The notes below the pieces were generated by a model. That model worked only from the letters and a program-made list of their open reading frames with translations, had not been told where the DNA came from and searched no databases. A program made the translations under genes and the position numbers. A stretch of 64,000 bases of DNA. It comes from Candidatus Uabimicrobium amorphum. GTDB lineage: Bacteria > Planctomycetota > Uabimicrobiia > Uabimicrobiales > Uabimicrobiaceae. Shown one piece after another: positions 42,710 through 52,900 of this stretch (position 1 is its first letter; every line of letters starts with the position of its first letter). The stretch lies in assembly GCF_009002475.1 (NCBI RefSeq), contig NZ_AP019860.1, forward strand, positions 4,402,001 to 4,466,000. Reading direction: 5' to 3'.

Positions 42710-43105
42710 ATGCTAAATAAATGCATGAAATGTAACAGCTCTTTACATAAGAGTTTGGTTTGTGATAAGTGCGAAGCTGTTCATGAGCTATGTCCATGGT
42801 GCAAAGCCTTGGTTCTCGATACTCAGGACAAATGCTCTACGTGTGGTAAAAATGTTTACGTATCACTGCTTACACGAATCGGTTGGAAAATACACAAAGT
42901 TTCCATTGTTATATATATGATTGCTGCGATTGCTGTTGGTTACAAACAATACATGGACAATCGCAATCTGCTAGAAGCCTCTATTTTTGGTGCGATGACT
43001 TTTGTTATTTTTTTTACGGTATTTAATGGCGCTGTTTTTTTTATTTTAAGAATGGAGAATAACGAAAAAAACAATGTTCAAGATCTCTTGGAAAAGGATG
43101 AGTGA
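42710..43105 (+). CDS. Zinc-ribbon membrane protein
   Basis: 131 residues. Four CxxC pairs lie in the first 48 residues (CMKC, CDKC, CPWC, CSTC), forming two zinc ribbons. Two membrane helices follow at about residues 65-80 and 90-112, and the tail is acidic. No ribosome site of note. Similar short zinc-ribbon/TM proteins are common and uncharacterised; a regulatory or assembly role is a guess. Followed 3 bp later by hexamer array 3. Confidence 0.75.
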   Translation: MLNKCMKCNSSLHKSLVCDKCEAVHELCPWCKALVLDTQDKCSTCGKNVYVSLLTRIGWKIHKVSIVIYMIAAIAVGYKQYMDNRNLLEASIFGAMTFVIFFTVFNGAVFFILRMENNEKNNVQDLLEKDE

Positions 43106-43107
43106 AT

Positions 43108-43143
43108 CGTGACCGTAATTGTAACCGTAATCATCACGGTAAC
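43108..43143. repeat. Degenerate hexamer array 3 (CCGTNA)
   Basis: Six imperfect units (GTGACC, GTAATT, GTAACC, GTAATC, ATCACG, GTAAC) between two convergent genes. It ends 10 bp from the stop of the NrdD-like gene and reads TNACGG in that gene's direction. The plus-strand gene's stop is also only 3 bp away. Confidence 0.75.
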
Positions 43144-43153
43144 AATTTATATC

Positions 43154-44959
43154 CTAAATAACGCGCAAAATATTGGCATCTGTCTCTTGGTAGGTAAATT
43201 CAAGTAGAGAAAGCAACGATTTACCGTCTTTGATATCTTTGATATTTATGTAGGATTTTATATACTGGTGAAGTTGTCCCTCTTTGAGTATTTTTTCGCG
43301 GTGGTTCATTTCGGTGTTTTCGGAAAAGTGCGGGCCGAAAGTGTATTTGTTGATTGGCAATTTACTCAAAATAGATTTATGCACATTTTCGAAATGTTGT
43401 ACGGCCTTACTGTTTGAGTAATCGACTAATCGGATGCGGATGTCATATCTTTGTTCTAAGTTGACCGCCATTTCATTTAAACGCTCGAGAATTTCAATGG
43501 CTAACTCCCAGCCTTCTCCGGCACTCATATCGTTGCCATCACATAAAAATGAAATTGCCTCGGGAAGACCCGCTATGCTCAAAAAACAAATCGAGTCGTT
43601 GATATCAACTTGGCAAATGTTGTTGTATTGGGTTAACTGTGTAAGAGTACCATCAGAGAGGTTGAAGAGGAAACGTTTTTTATCTAGATGAGCTTTTACT
43701 GTTAGGTTAAAAGTTTCTTTTAGTTCTTGCCATAAACTTTCTTTTGTCTTTGCCGTGAGTGCGGCACGTAGGATGTTGATGACAAAAGCGTTCATTGCAC
43801 AACCCGTTCGTGGTTTGTTTTCTTCATCGTACAAATTTTGCGGTTTGAAATAGAAGTTAATGTTATTGGTGGTTAAGGCAATATTTCCGATTTTTTTCAA
43901 TAATTTTTTATTTTCGAAACTTTCTGGATTTATTGGGACCCAAAAACGCGGAAGTTTGTACTTTCCATTACCAGAAAAATCTTTGTAGCATTTGTATAGA
44001 TTGTCTGTAAAACTAGATTCTAAACGATGAAGGATGATATTATAGCTTAAGAAGCTATTTTGTGAAATACCAGAAATGAAAGACTTCAACATCGACTTAT
44101 TCCAATTCATTTCTTCTGTATCTATGCTGTAGATATTTAACGAGTGGCTGATGAATTGTGAAACGCGTTGGATGTTTGCCAAGAGTTCAACAATATTCTC
44201 TATATCGGAACTCTTTTTGACCTGAAACTGTGAGGGAATGTCGCTGTTGATGGAAAAGTATTTGACCGGCCACTCAAGATCTTCTATATGGATAATTCCG
44301 GATAAATGAGCTTGTACGACCTCTTTAGAAAACACTTCCTCTAAGGCATATTGTCGAAAAGTAATGCTCGCTATTTTGCTCTCTAATTGTTGGATATTCT
44401 TAATATTGTTTTCACCATTGCGTGTGTAGAGTAAGCTATTGAGATTGTATTTGGGAATACCCAGCACCGTTTGTTTTTTTACATAGTAGCCGTGACCGCT
44501 GAGGAATAATTCGCTATTGACCAAGTCGCGAATGAGAGCGGTACTGATGTAGCGATTGTCGGAGTGGAGTACTTTTTGTTCTACGGAAAGAGCAACTTTT
44601 TGTGCAATACTTTTGGGAATTCCGCCTTCACGTACCAGTGCTTGTGCTATTTTTTGAGTTTCCCAGGGAATGTAATCATCATTGGAGGTAGGGCCAACAA
44701 GAATTTCTATCTTTTCTTGTTTTAAACTATTGTATGTGTTTTCCTTTTCTTTTAAGTATATATGATAGAAGGGAATCATTTCCGCACGACCCATTTCTTG
44801 AAAAACTTGGAGTATTGTTTTTTCGCGATCCTGGTCTGTTTCTTCCAACTTTTTGCATACGTTGTCTACAAACATTTGTGGGAAGTTATCATCTTCACTA
44901 AAATGCGAAGATACCGTACATATAATACTCTTTAAGTCTTCACTGTTAATATTAGTCAT
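43154..44959 (-). CDS. NrdD-like protein with ATP-cone, lacking the glycyl-radical domain
   Basis: 601 residues related to the anaerobic ribonucleotide reductase NrdD. An ATP-cone-like regulatory domain is at about residues 88-165. The barrel region keeps VVQAHLSGIIHIEDLEWP (NrdD: AHxxGxIHIHDL), RTGCAMNAFVINILRAALTAK (RTGxxxxVTINLPRIAYEA) and DSICFLSIAGLPEAISFLCDG (YTIGFVGLNEAVKYLTG). The C-terminal zinc-ribbon and RVxGY glycyl-radical motif are missing: the protein stops at NILRVI, where NrdD continues with NTNxGYF. This suggests loss of reductase activity. The BatE-like gene overlaps its 5' end by 8 bp. Confidence 0.6.
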   Translation of the reverse strand: MTNINSEDLKSIICTVSSHFSEDDNFPQMFVDNVCKKLEETDQDREKTILQVFQEMGRAEMIPFYHIYLKEKENTYNSLKQEKIEILVGPTSNDDYIPWETQKIAQALVREGGIPKSIAQKVALSVEQKVLHSDNRYISTALIRDLVNSELFLSGHGYYVKKQTVLGIPKYNLNSLLYTRNGENNIKNIQQLESKIASITFRQYALEEVFSKEVVQAHLSGIIHIEDLEWPVKYFSINSDIPSQFQVKKSSDIENIVELLANIQRVSQFISHSLNIYSIDTEEMNWNKSMLKSFISGISQNSFLSYNIILHRLESSFTDNLYKCYKDFSGNGKYKLPRFWVPINPESFENKKLLKKIGNIALTTNNINFYFKPQNLYDEENKPRTGCAMNAFVINILRAALTAKTKESLWQELKETFNLTVKAHLDKKRFLFNLSDGTLTQLTQYNNICQVDINDSICFLSIAGLPEAISFLCDGNDMSAGEGWELAIEILERLNEMAVNLEQRYDIRIRLVDYSNSKAVQHFENVHKSILSKLPINKYTFGPHFSENTEMNHREKILKEGQLHQYIKSYINIKDIKDGKSLLSLLEFTYQETDANILRVI

Positions 44960-45731
44960 ATATCTTTTTTATAAAAGGTTTTTGTACCCAGCCATACAAA
45001 AAATCGGGTAGCTCTATTTTGCTCCAATTGTTACGTTCTTCCATAACACGAACCTCTACTCCACCTGGAATTTTTTGCTCACCATAGAGTAATTCATATG
45101 TCGTGGCATCTCCCTTGCGGATTTCAATAGTTTCACCAATGAGAATCGCTTTGTTGCTATTTGGGTCCTCAAATGAATCATACGCCACACTACAACCAAT
45201 TGCGAGTAAAAAAATGGTTACGGGAATAAATAAATTCCAAAATGGAATTTTCCAAGATAGTAATTTCGCGATGAGCAGTAACCAAAAGCACATGTATGTA
45301 ACTATAAATAGTAACAAACGCGTATCATATTTCCAATTAAAATGCCAAAAAAATAGATAGCGAAAGGTGTTTTGTTGTGTCGGCTTTTCAAATTTCACTT
45401 TTTGCTGTAGTTTGGTGTGCGCTAATTTTAAATTTTCCACCAAATACGGATCATTGGGAATATAAATTTGCGCGCGCTTATAGTTGAGAATAGCATGATC
45501 TAAGCGTTTTGCTTTGTAGTAGGCATTGCCTAAGTTGTAGTATATATGTCCATTTTTGATACCTTTTTTGAGAATATCTTCGTAGTGACTTATCGCTTGT
45601 AGATAATCTTCGGTGTTTTTCGCATTTTTAAACGTCTGATTTGCTTGCAACCATTTTTGAACGATTTCATTTTCATCGCTAAATGGGTTTATGATCATGA
45701 CTATGATGAGAATGGATATTCGCAACATCAT
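44952..45731 (-). CDS. BatE-like TPR/SH3 membrane protein
   Basis: 259 residues from ATG 45731, chosen for GGAG 7 bases upstream. Signal-like N-terminus; TPR repeats at about residues 40-100 (HIYYNLGNAYYKAKRLDHAILNYKRAQIY); two membrane helices at about residues 130-185; and a C-terminal SH3-like domain (RKGDATTYELLYGEQKIPGG, NNWSKIELPDFLYGWV). The order TPR-TM-SH3 matches BatE of Bat (aerotolerance) operons, although no BatA-D genes are here. The 8-bp overlap with the NrdD-like gene implies a joint function, possibly related to oxygen tolerance; this is inferred. Confidence 0.7.
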   Translation of the reverse strand: MMLRISILIIVMIINPFSDENEIVQKWLQANQTFKNAKNTEDYLQAISHYEDILKKGIKNGHIYYNLGNAYYKAKRLDHAILNYKRAQIYIPNDPYLVENLKLAHTKLQQKVKFEKPTQQNTFRYLFFWHFNWKYDTRLLLFIVTYMCFWLLLIAKLLSWKIPFWNLFIPVTIFLLAIGCSVAYDSFEDPNSNKAILIGETIEIRKGDATTYELLYGEQKIPGGVEVRVMEERNNWSKIELPDFLYGWVQKPFIKKIYD

Positions 45732-45781
45732 TTTTAGCTCCTTTTCTTCCAATCACAACATATCGCTTTTCACATGGTTTG

Positions 45782-45939
45782 GGGCGTGTCATCAATTAAA
45801 GTTTATTTAATATTAAAGTTATTGTAAATTCTAGCTAGGCGCTCCGTATGCATCATAGCTAGGTTATTTGAATAAGGAGCAACGACGCTAGTATTTAGAA
45901 GGGCTCAATAGTGAATGAAGGTTAATTGATGACACGTCC
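45782..45939. mobile_element. MITE-like element (copy 2)
   Basis: 158 bp with an 18-bp terminal inverted repeat, 17/18 matched: left GGGCGTGTCATCAATTAA (45782-45799), right TTAATTGATGACACGTCC (45922-45939). It is non-coding and matches both ends of the element at 7686. No clear target duplication. A transposase using these ends should exist elsewhere in the genome. Confidence 0.75.
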
Positions 45940-46260
45940 TAATTTAAAAATTTTACCATACTCTTTGTCATAAACAAGTAGTTCCTGACAAATCAAAATG
46001 CGAAAATGCACTTTTTTTAAAAAAATTCATTTTTTTCGGGAACTTAACTTGCTAATGTTCATCTAAGTTTAATCAATAACACTCTCTAGTTTTACAAAGT
46101 TGTTACACAGTTTATTTATAATTTTGTTATGATGCTCTATGGAATAATTACTCTGCTAATTAAATTTAGAGTTGAAGAGTCTAATGTACTATTTTGCAAA
46201 TGCTTATGTCATTGCCGCGAAAGCGGTAAACCAGTAATGTGAAAAAAATCCTATTGCTAG

Positions 46261-46509
46261 ATCCCCGTTTTCACGCATGGCTGTCAAGCTAAGACATAAA
46301 GTACTACAAATAAAAGAATTACATTTTTTTCTCTAAAACTAAAAAACTACCTTACCAGTGTCATCCCTGACTTGATCAGGGATCCAGGCGCATACAATTT
46401 AACTTTGTTTTGTGGATTCCTGGTCAAGCCAGGAATGACACGGTTTTGTAAGTCTTTATTTAGAAATATTTTACATCTTAGCTTGACAGGTATGCGTTTT
46501 CACGGGGAT
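46261..46509. repeat. Inverted-repeat-bounded composite segment
   Basis: The left arm 46261-46295 and right arm 46476-46509 are inverted repeats, sharing ATCCCCGT, GCAT and CTGTCAAGCTAAGA. Between them lies the palindromic unit 46358-46441. It could be a second non-autonomous mobile element type. Confidence 0.5.
46358..46441. repeat. Dispersed palindromic repeat, solitary copy
   Basis: About 84 bp with two short palindromes, TCCCTGACTTGATCAGGGA and TTCCTGGTCAAGCCAGGAA, and GTGTCAT/ATGACAC ends. The same unit, with a diverged centre, occurs three times at 63551-63816. Confidence 0.8.
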
Positions 46510-46592
46510 GACACACTGGGGAATTTAACTAGCGATTAGGGTAATAATTATTTGAGTTAGATAAATTACGAAAATCTGCGAAAGGTTATATT

Positions 46593-49500
46593 ATGGTGAA
46601 CAAGTTTCTCCTTGTCATGGGAATTTTTTTTCTGATACCAATCTTTGCCCAAGAAAACTCAAAGGCAACAGAACGTGTTATTTATGTGCCATACCAACAG
46701 TTGGAACAATTGCTCAAAGATAGTCCAGAAAAGGGAATATATCTATCTTTTTCTGAATATCAAAAACTGTTAGATTTGGCGAAGAAGGGTGAGGACACTC
46801 CTCAAGAACTTCCTGCACAAGTACTCATTTCAAAAGCTCATTATACATGTAATGTTAATGAACAGTTTTTGCAAGTGACTGCAAAGTATACCATTGATAC
46901 TTTGCAACCAGGTTGGCATAAATTTCCATTAAATTTTGAAAAGATAGGCATTCAGAAGGCGTTACTCAATGACAAACCTGCCTTTTTGGCCTTGAATGGT
47001 GATTCTTATGAACTTATTTTTGAACGTTTGGAAAAAGGTCAAGATACATTAGAGATTTCTTTTGTTGTACCTATTCATTTTGGCAAGACAATGAATGCTC
47101 TTGTTGAATTTAATGTTCCTCGTTCTCCAATCGCAGAGTTAGAACTAAGTCTTCCATCTTCTAGTGAAACACCGAACATGAAGATTGAAGTGACTCCTTC
47201 TCTTACAAACAAAATTACGAAAACAGACACGCATACTAAAGTGACCTCTCTTTTGGGAAACAATAATCGTATACGTATTGCCTGGCAATCTGAAGTGGAA
47301 CGTAAGGTAGAAATTAAGCAAATCGTGCATGCGGAAAATATTACTAGTTTGAAAATTGGTGAGAATTTTCTAAACATTACGACGCAAATTCGTTACGACC
47401 TGATTCAGGGAGAGATCGGAGATGTCAAGGTCAAGATACCGCAAGGCTTTACTGTGTACTCGGTAAAATCGACTACTGGACAAGGTATAAACGATTGGAA
47501 TACCCAAGAGGGTACGCTGCATGTCAATTTATTGGGGAATGTAGAAAATCGCGGTGAAGGAAAAGTCGATCTTCTTTTAGAGATAAAACTCGAAAAAATA
47601 GTGAAGGATCTACAGGGGCAGCTTGTCTTACCAAAGTTAGAAACAATTGGGATCGAAAGAGAAAAAGGTTATTATACTGTAAGTGTCAATGATCTTCATG
47701 ATCTAAAGATTATCTCGCGAAAAGACATCAGTCAGCTTGAGACGGGGGACCTTCCTGCCTATGTGACCTCTCAAGATGTCAATTTTCCTTTTAAGTATTT
47801 GAAAACACCGTATGAAATTATTGTAGAACTCACCAAAATCGATCCTGTGTATGAAGTGGTGACAAACACGAGTGCCTATCTGGAAGAAACAACATATGAT
47901 CTGCACACTCATTTCGAATACACCATCAAAAAATCACGGATTTTCCAAACGCAAATATCGATTCCGAAGGGATTTGTGTTGCGCGAACTGGTGGCGAATG
48001 AGCGAGGAAGTTCTGAAGATCAAATTAAAGAACGTTTTATCAAAGAAGAAGAAAATATTGTCGCAATTACCTTTAAGAAAGCCATTGCTTCTGGAACAAA
48101 GCTCGTCATAAAAGCGCATTTACAACAAAAATTCGCCGAGAAAGATGTTCGTGAGATTGAGTTGCCGGTATTTAAAGTGATAGGGGCAAAGCGCGAGATC
48201 GGAAACATTGGTTTAGGAGTTAAGCCAAGTTTTAGTATTACCACAATAAATGATAGCCAACAAAACGTTTTTTCTCTGGATAAAAACGCGTTGTTTAAAA
48301 CAGGTAGCCGACCGCGGGCTAGCTCTATTGACATAGGGCTTCGCTACCACAGCCACCCTCTTGCAGCAAAGTTTAAAATTGAAAAACGTGACCCATATGT
48401 CACCGCAGAAGTTTACGATTATATTAGTGTAAACGACAATACTTTGAAGCACGAATTTCATATTTTTTATAACGTCGAATTTACTGGAATAAATGAATTT
48501 TCGTTTACATTGCCCAGTGATATTTCCAAAAAAGTGCCGAAAAATCGCGTTAAAGATGATAAAGAATTTATTAAAGAAATCGACATTGTCGAACAAAAAG
48601 GCAGTAACACTCACCTTTATAAAGTGATCACACAAAAAGATATTGAGGGTGTTTACAAACTCAAAGTGTCCTACGAAGAAAATTTACAGCAAGTAGAAGA
48701 AGGCAAAATACTAAAATTGGACGTTTTTGAACTCAAAACACAAAATATCGAACGCGAAAATGGCTTTTTAGTTGTGAAGAAAAACAATAACTTCTCATTG
48801 AGTTTTTCCAATGTGAACTTGTTAGAAACAACAGACATCAATGATCCGAAATTTTCTCCACGTGGTAGCAAAACCGATGTCTTGGCTATTTTTAAGTACT
48901 TTTCTCATGGATTTTCCTTATCCATTTTATTGCAAAAATTACAATTCGAGCCAGTTCTCAATACGGTCATTAACCGTTTGCATATCGTTTCGGCAGTCAA
49001 CAAAGATTTTACCACGCAGAATGAAGCGGTGATTTCCATCATCAATAACCGCAAACAGTTTTTAGATTTCACTATTCCCGAAGGCGGTAAGGTGACTTCC
49101 GTGGCACGTTTGCAAAAACCTTTGACGTCTCCTACTCATGTCACAACGCTGGAAAGAGGTGGTTATTTTGTGCCGATAACGCCTTCGCGTAATGAAGACG
49201 GGAATGGATATCGTGTCAATATTAGTTCCAACGTAAAAAAAGACGCGTCTTTTGTTCTTACGATTAAATATACGTATCCATTGCAAAGTGGTGAAATGGA
49301 TATGCATGGTAATTTTCAGATAGATCCTATTCAGTTTGGTAGTATTCCTGTGTCTTACTTCACTTGGGATTTAGGTTTGCCGACAGAGTACGACTACATG
49401 AGATTTAAGTCTAATCTTGTCCGTAAAACGGTAGAAAAAGAGCACATGGGAATATGGCATGCTCTGATGGATCTAAGAAATGTCAACAACGCTGTTATTT

Positions 49501-49979
49501 TACAAGATGCGGAAACAGGTGTTATTCCTCGTTACGATATTCAAGGCAAAGGCTATTCGTTTTCTCGTCTAAGTGGTGATGGTTACATCAAGGTGGAATA
49601 TATGCACCAAAATTGGGTATATACCCTGTATTTGGGAATTTTTCTTGCCACGTGGTTTATTATTTCCATTGTTCCCAAATTAAAAATTATTAGCCGTATC
49701 AATCTTTCCCTGCTTGTTTTTGCAGCAGCTCTTCTGCTGAGTACTTTAGATTTGCAAGGATATGGACATACATATTTGTCGGTAATTTATGGTACGGGAG
49801 TTGGATTGGTGAGTGCTTTTCTTTTTGGGATCACACGTACATCTGAAGTTACAAAACCTCATAATTTGTATCGTGAAACGAAAAAAGAAGAAAAGAACGC
49901 TGTAGACTCCAGTGACAACGAACAGAAAAAAGATACGCAAAACGAATCAAAATCTGAAGACGAAAGTGCGAAAGGATAA
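46593..49979 (+). CDS. Large membrane-anchored YVPY-motif envelope protein
   Basis: 1128 residues. A signal peptide (about residues 1-20) is followed by ERVIYVPYQQLEQLL...GIYLSFSEYQKLLDL, a motif seen in large planctomycete exported proteins. A long beta-rich ectodomain made of repeated strand-turn units follows, with no enzyme motif. Two or three membrane helices lie at about residues 1012-1085, then a short charged cytoplasmic tail (KKEEKNAVDSSDNEQKKD). It starts 3 bp before the next, homologous gene. Likely a surface-layer or scaffold protein; function unknown. It is homologous in layout to each half of the following gene. Confidence 0.75.
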   Translation: MVNKFLLVMGIFFLIPIFAQENSKATERVIYVPYQQLEQLLKDSPEKGIYLSFSEYQKLLDLAKKGEDTPQELPAQVLISKAHYTCNVNEQFLQVTAKYTIDTLQPGWHKFPLNFEKIGIQKALLNDKPAFLALNGDSYELIFERLEKGQDTLEISFVVPIHFGKTMNALVEFNVPRSPIAELELSLPSSSETPNMKIEVTPSLTNKITKTDTHTKVTSLLGNNNRIRIAWQSEVERKVEIKQIVHAENITSLKIGENFLNITTQIRYDLIQGEIGDVKVKIPQGFTVYSVKSTTGQGINDWNTQEGTLHVNLLGNVENRGEGKVDLLLEIKLEKIVKDLQGQLVLPKLETIGIEREKGYYTVSVNDLHDLKIISRKDISQLETGDLPAYVTSQDVNFPFKYLKTPYEIIVELTKIDPVYEVVTNTSAYLEETTYDLHTHFEYTIKKSRIFQTQISIPKGFVLRELVANERGSSEDQIKERFIKEEENIVAITFKKAIASGTKLVIKAHLQQKFAEKDVREIELPVFKVIGAKREIGNIGLGVKPSFSITTINDSQQNVFSLDKNALFKTGSRPRASSIDIGLRYHSHPLAAKFKIEKRDPYVTAEVYDYISVNDNTLKHEFHIFYNVEFTGINEFSFTLPSDISKKVPKNRVKDDKEFIKEIDIVEQKGSNTHLYKVITQKDIEGVYKLKVSYEENLQQVEEGKILKLDVFELKTQNIERENGFLVVKKNNNFSLSFSNVNLLETTDINDPKFSPRGSKTDVLAIFKYFSHGFSLSILLQKLQFEPVLNTVINRLHIVSAVNKDFTTQNEAVISIINNRKQFLDFTIPEGGKVTSVARLQKPLTSPTHVTTLERGGYFVPITPSRNEDGNGYRVNISSNVKKDASFVLTIKYTYPLQSGEMDMHGNFQIDPIQFGSIPVSYFTWDLGLPTEYDYMRFKSNLVRKTVEKEHMGIWHALMDLRNVNNAVILQDAETGVIPRYDIQGKGYSFSRLSGDGYIKVEYMHQNWVYTLYLGIFLATWFIISIVPKLKIISRINLSLLVFAAALLLSTLDLQGYGHTYLSVIYGTGVGLVSAFLFGITRTSEVTKPHNLYRETKKEEKNAVDSSDNEQKKDTQNESKSEDESAKG

Positions 49980-49982
49980 GGT

Positions 49983-52900
49983 ATGATAAATAAATGGAAG
50001 CGTTTTGTCGTACTACTTCTTGTAGCGGGCTTTCTTAGCGCTCAAGAAGCAAAACGCGAAAAATATATATACGTTCCTTACCAAGACTGGCAGCAAGTAT
50101 GGCAAGGAAAAAAGAAAGTAAAGTTATCTGAGGATCAGTACCGAAAGCTTTTAGAACAGCAGACTCATAAGGCGATTCCTTCGCAAGAACTCGTTGTAAG
50201 AAATGCGACTTATCGCGGACGTATTCACGGGAATACACTTATTTTTGACATGCGTGTTGAGATTGAGTCATTTGTGAACCATCGTACATTTTGCGATTTT
50301 ACTTTTGGCGAATATGGTCTAACACAAGCCAAGCTAAATGGAAAAGATGCTCCGTTGTTTTTGCAAAAAATTGTTTCCTCCGGTTTGGAATACGACAATG
50401 ATAATTTCAATAATATGCCTAATGACATGCTGAATAATGACGTTCAGCAAATTGATGAAGTTCCTTCTACGAAATCTTCTCGTTGGCAGTATCGTTTGTT
50501 AATCCCAGGTAAGGGAAGCCATGTTTTTACTGTAACGTGCCATTCAAATATGCATAGTAAACGCGACATTTTGTCTACAAATGTTGTCCTGGGAAATTTT
50601 CCCCAGCAAACATTTTATTTGCAAACTTTGGCAGAAAACACATATGAAACGGACCCTATTCACGATTTAGATGAACAGCAACAAAATTTAACCATATATC
50701 CTCAAAAAAATCAGGATATTCATTTGGTGGTAAAACCAAAAGAGAAGCGTGACGAAAAGCAAGCACTTTTGCTCGTGGATATTGCATCTTCGCATTTGAT
50801 CAAGCTCGATGCGATTAAATCGCGTTTTGTGATAAATCTACACGTGAAGCATCGCAAATTGAAGACGTTTCAGTTTTTGATTCCCAAGAGTTTATACTTA
50901 CTCAATATCTCTGAAAATCGTTGGGATATCGAAGAAACAAACGACGGAAAGATTTTAACTGTTCAGCTCGAGAAGGAACTTTTGGGTGAACATCGTATTT
51001 TTATTAATGCTGAGACGCAACTTTTAGAGCATGGAGATTTTGTTTTACCGAAAATTGTTGCTTCGGGAAATCGTCTTTTTCGACAAACTGGTCTTGTTTA
51101 CATTGAAAATAACCGCGATGTAAAACTAGAGTTGGTAGATGCGAAACAAACACGACAACTCGATCAGCATACGACAGCGAGCAATTACAGTAATAAAAAA
51201 TCAAAAAGTCGTAAGCGTGGAAATATTCACTCCTTTGGCGAGGTGGCGTTTATGACCATGAAAATTTGGAATGAAAATTATCTCGTTGAGCTGCGGAAAT
51301 CTGTGATTGAACAAGTTGTGGAAAGTGACGTTGCCATAGGTGTCAGCCTCTATCCCGATGGTTTAGAATTGGTTGGACATGTAAATTTTACTGTTGTCGA
51401 AGGAGAGGCGAAGCAGCTTTCCGTTCAGTTACCAAAAGGCTGGTTGCTGACAAATTTAGAGACCTTTATTTCTAAATATCAGGGACGCTTCTTGCCCACA
51501 TCAAGCGACAACTACTACATAAAAGAAGATATATTGCATATTCCTTTAAAAAATAAGTTACGTAAAGGGCAGGTGTTCAAAGCGTCGGTTACTTTGCAAA
51601 ACTTGAAGCGTATGGATAAGTGGGAAGGTAAGCGCTATATCGACCTACCTCTTGTAATCCCCCAAAATGTAAAATTCTTACCGTCGTTTTTAGGAATTAT
51701 TGCTCACCAAGATTACAAGATCACCGCGCGCGATTTTAGCGATTTGTCTTCTGTGGACTTAAAAATTATCCGCAGCGTAAATATCGATAGCAAAAACCTA
51801 AAGCAAGGCTACATTATAAAAACGGCAGCGGCAAAAGGTGTTATTGAAGTTGAGCAAAAAAAACCTCAAACATCGGTTCTCGCAACACACTACATTTCCA
51901 TACAGCCTGAAAAAATTACCTACGCGACGACTTTGATATATAGTGTCAAAAGTGCTTCGCGAAGTTCCTTTCGCTTTGCTATGCCAAAAAGTTTCGAGGG
52001 AATTTTGAATATTAGTGATGACCGAAAGCAGTCACTGATTAAGGAAAAACGCAGCTATGTGGAAGGTGAAAATAGAGTTTGGCAAGTCAATGTACAAAAG
52101 AAAATATTGGGCAATTATTGTTTGTATTTAACATATGAATTACCCATTGCACAAAAAGACAAGACCTACAAATTTTACCCTATATTGTTTTCGGATGTTG
52201 ACTACATAAAGGGGTTTATTGGCATTCAAAAAAATTCGCGCTTAGAAGTAGAAAAATCTCTAAAGAATTTAGAAGAAGTGCCCGCAAGTCAAATACCGAT
52301 TTTTCCACATCCTAAGTTTGTGAGCACCACCGATTTTTCTTATGTGGCAAAGTATACCAAAGAAGATTATCAATTATCTTTGCGTGTGGGAGTCCACGAT
52401 AAAGCGGACACCGTTCCTGCTGTTTTAGAGAATGTGGTGATTCGTTCTATTTTTCCGGGAAACAATAGCGAACGCGTAGAGTGCATTTACAATTTAAAAC
52501 ATTTAGGAGAGCAGTTCTTTAATGTGCAGCTTCCTGAAAAAGCGAATTTTTGGGCGGTTGTTGTCGATGGTAAGGGAGAAAGACCTCTGCGTAGTAAAAA
52601 TACCATTGCCATTCCGATCCCACCGAATAGTGGACGTGCCATTCGCATTCGCGTTATGTATGAGAGACCAGCGCCACCGTTAGAGCGCCAAGGAAAAATT
52701 AAACTAACGCGTCCGCAAACATCCGCACAAATTCCGGTGTTGTCATTAAAATGGGAAGTGCATCTTCCCGAAGAATATCAAATGGCGGCAGGTATACGCA
52801 ATCGTCTAGTTCTCGATGTACCGTGGTATGTACACAGTGAACGCATTTTAAAGCGCATCTATGATTCTTCGCGGTATTTGTTTGAAGACCTCAGTCTTTC

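Larger units (their letters stand above)
45732..46592. other. 860-bp intergenic region rich in repeats
   Basis: It holds a MITE-like element (45782-45939), a CCGC-GAAA-GCGG hairpin at 46215-46226 related to the dispersed palindromic repeats, an inverted-repeat-bounded segment (46261-46509) and a dispersed palindromic unit within it (46358-46441). No gene was found. The promoter for the giant-protein gene pair should lie in the right part, but none is clear. Confidence 0.65.
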
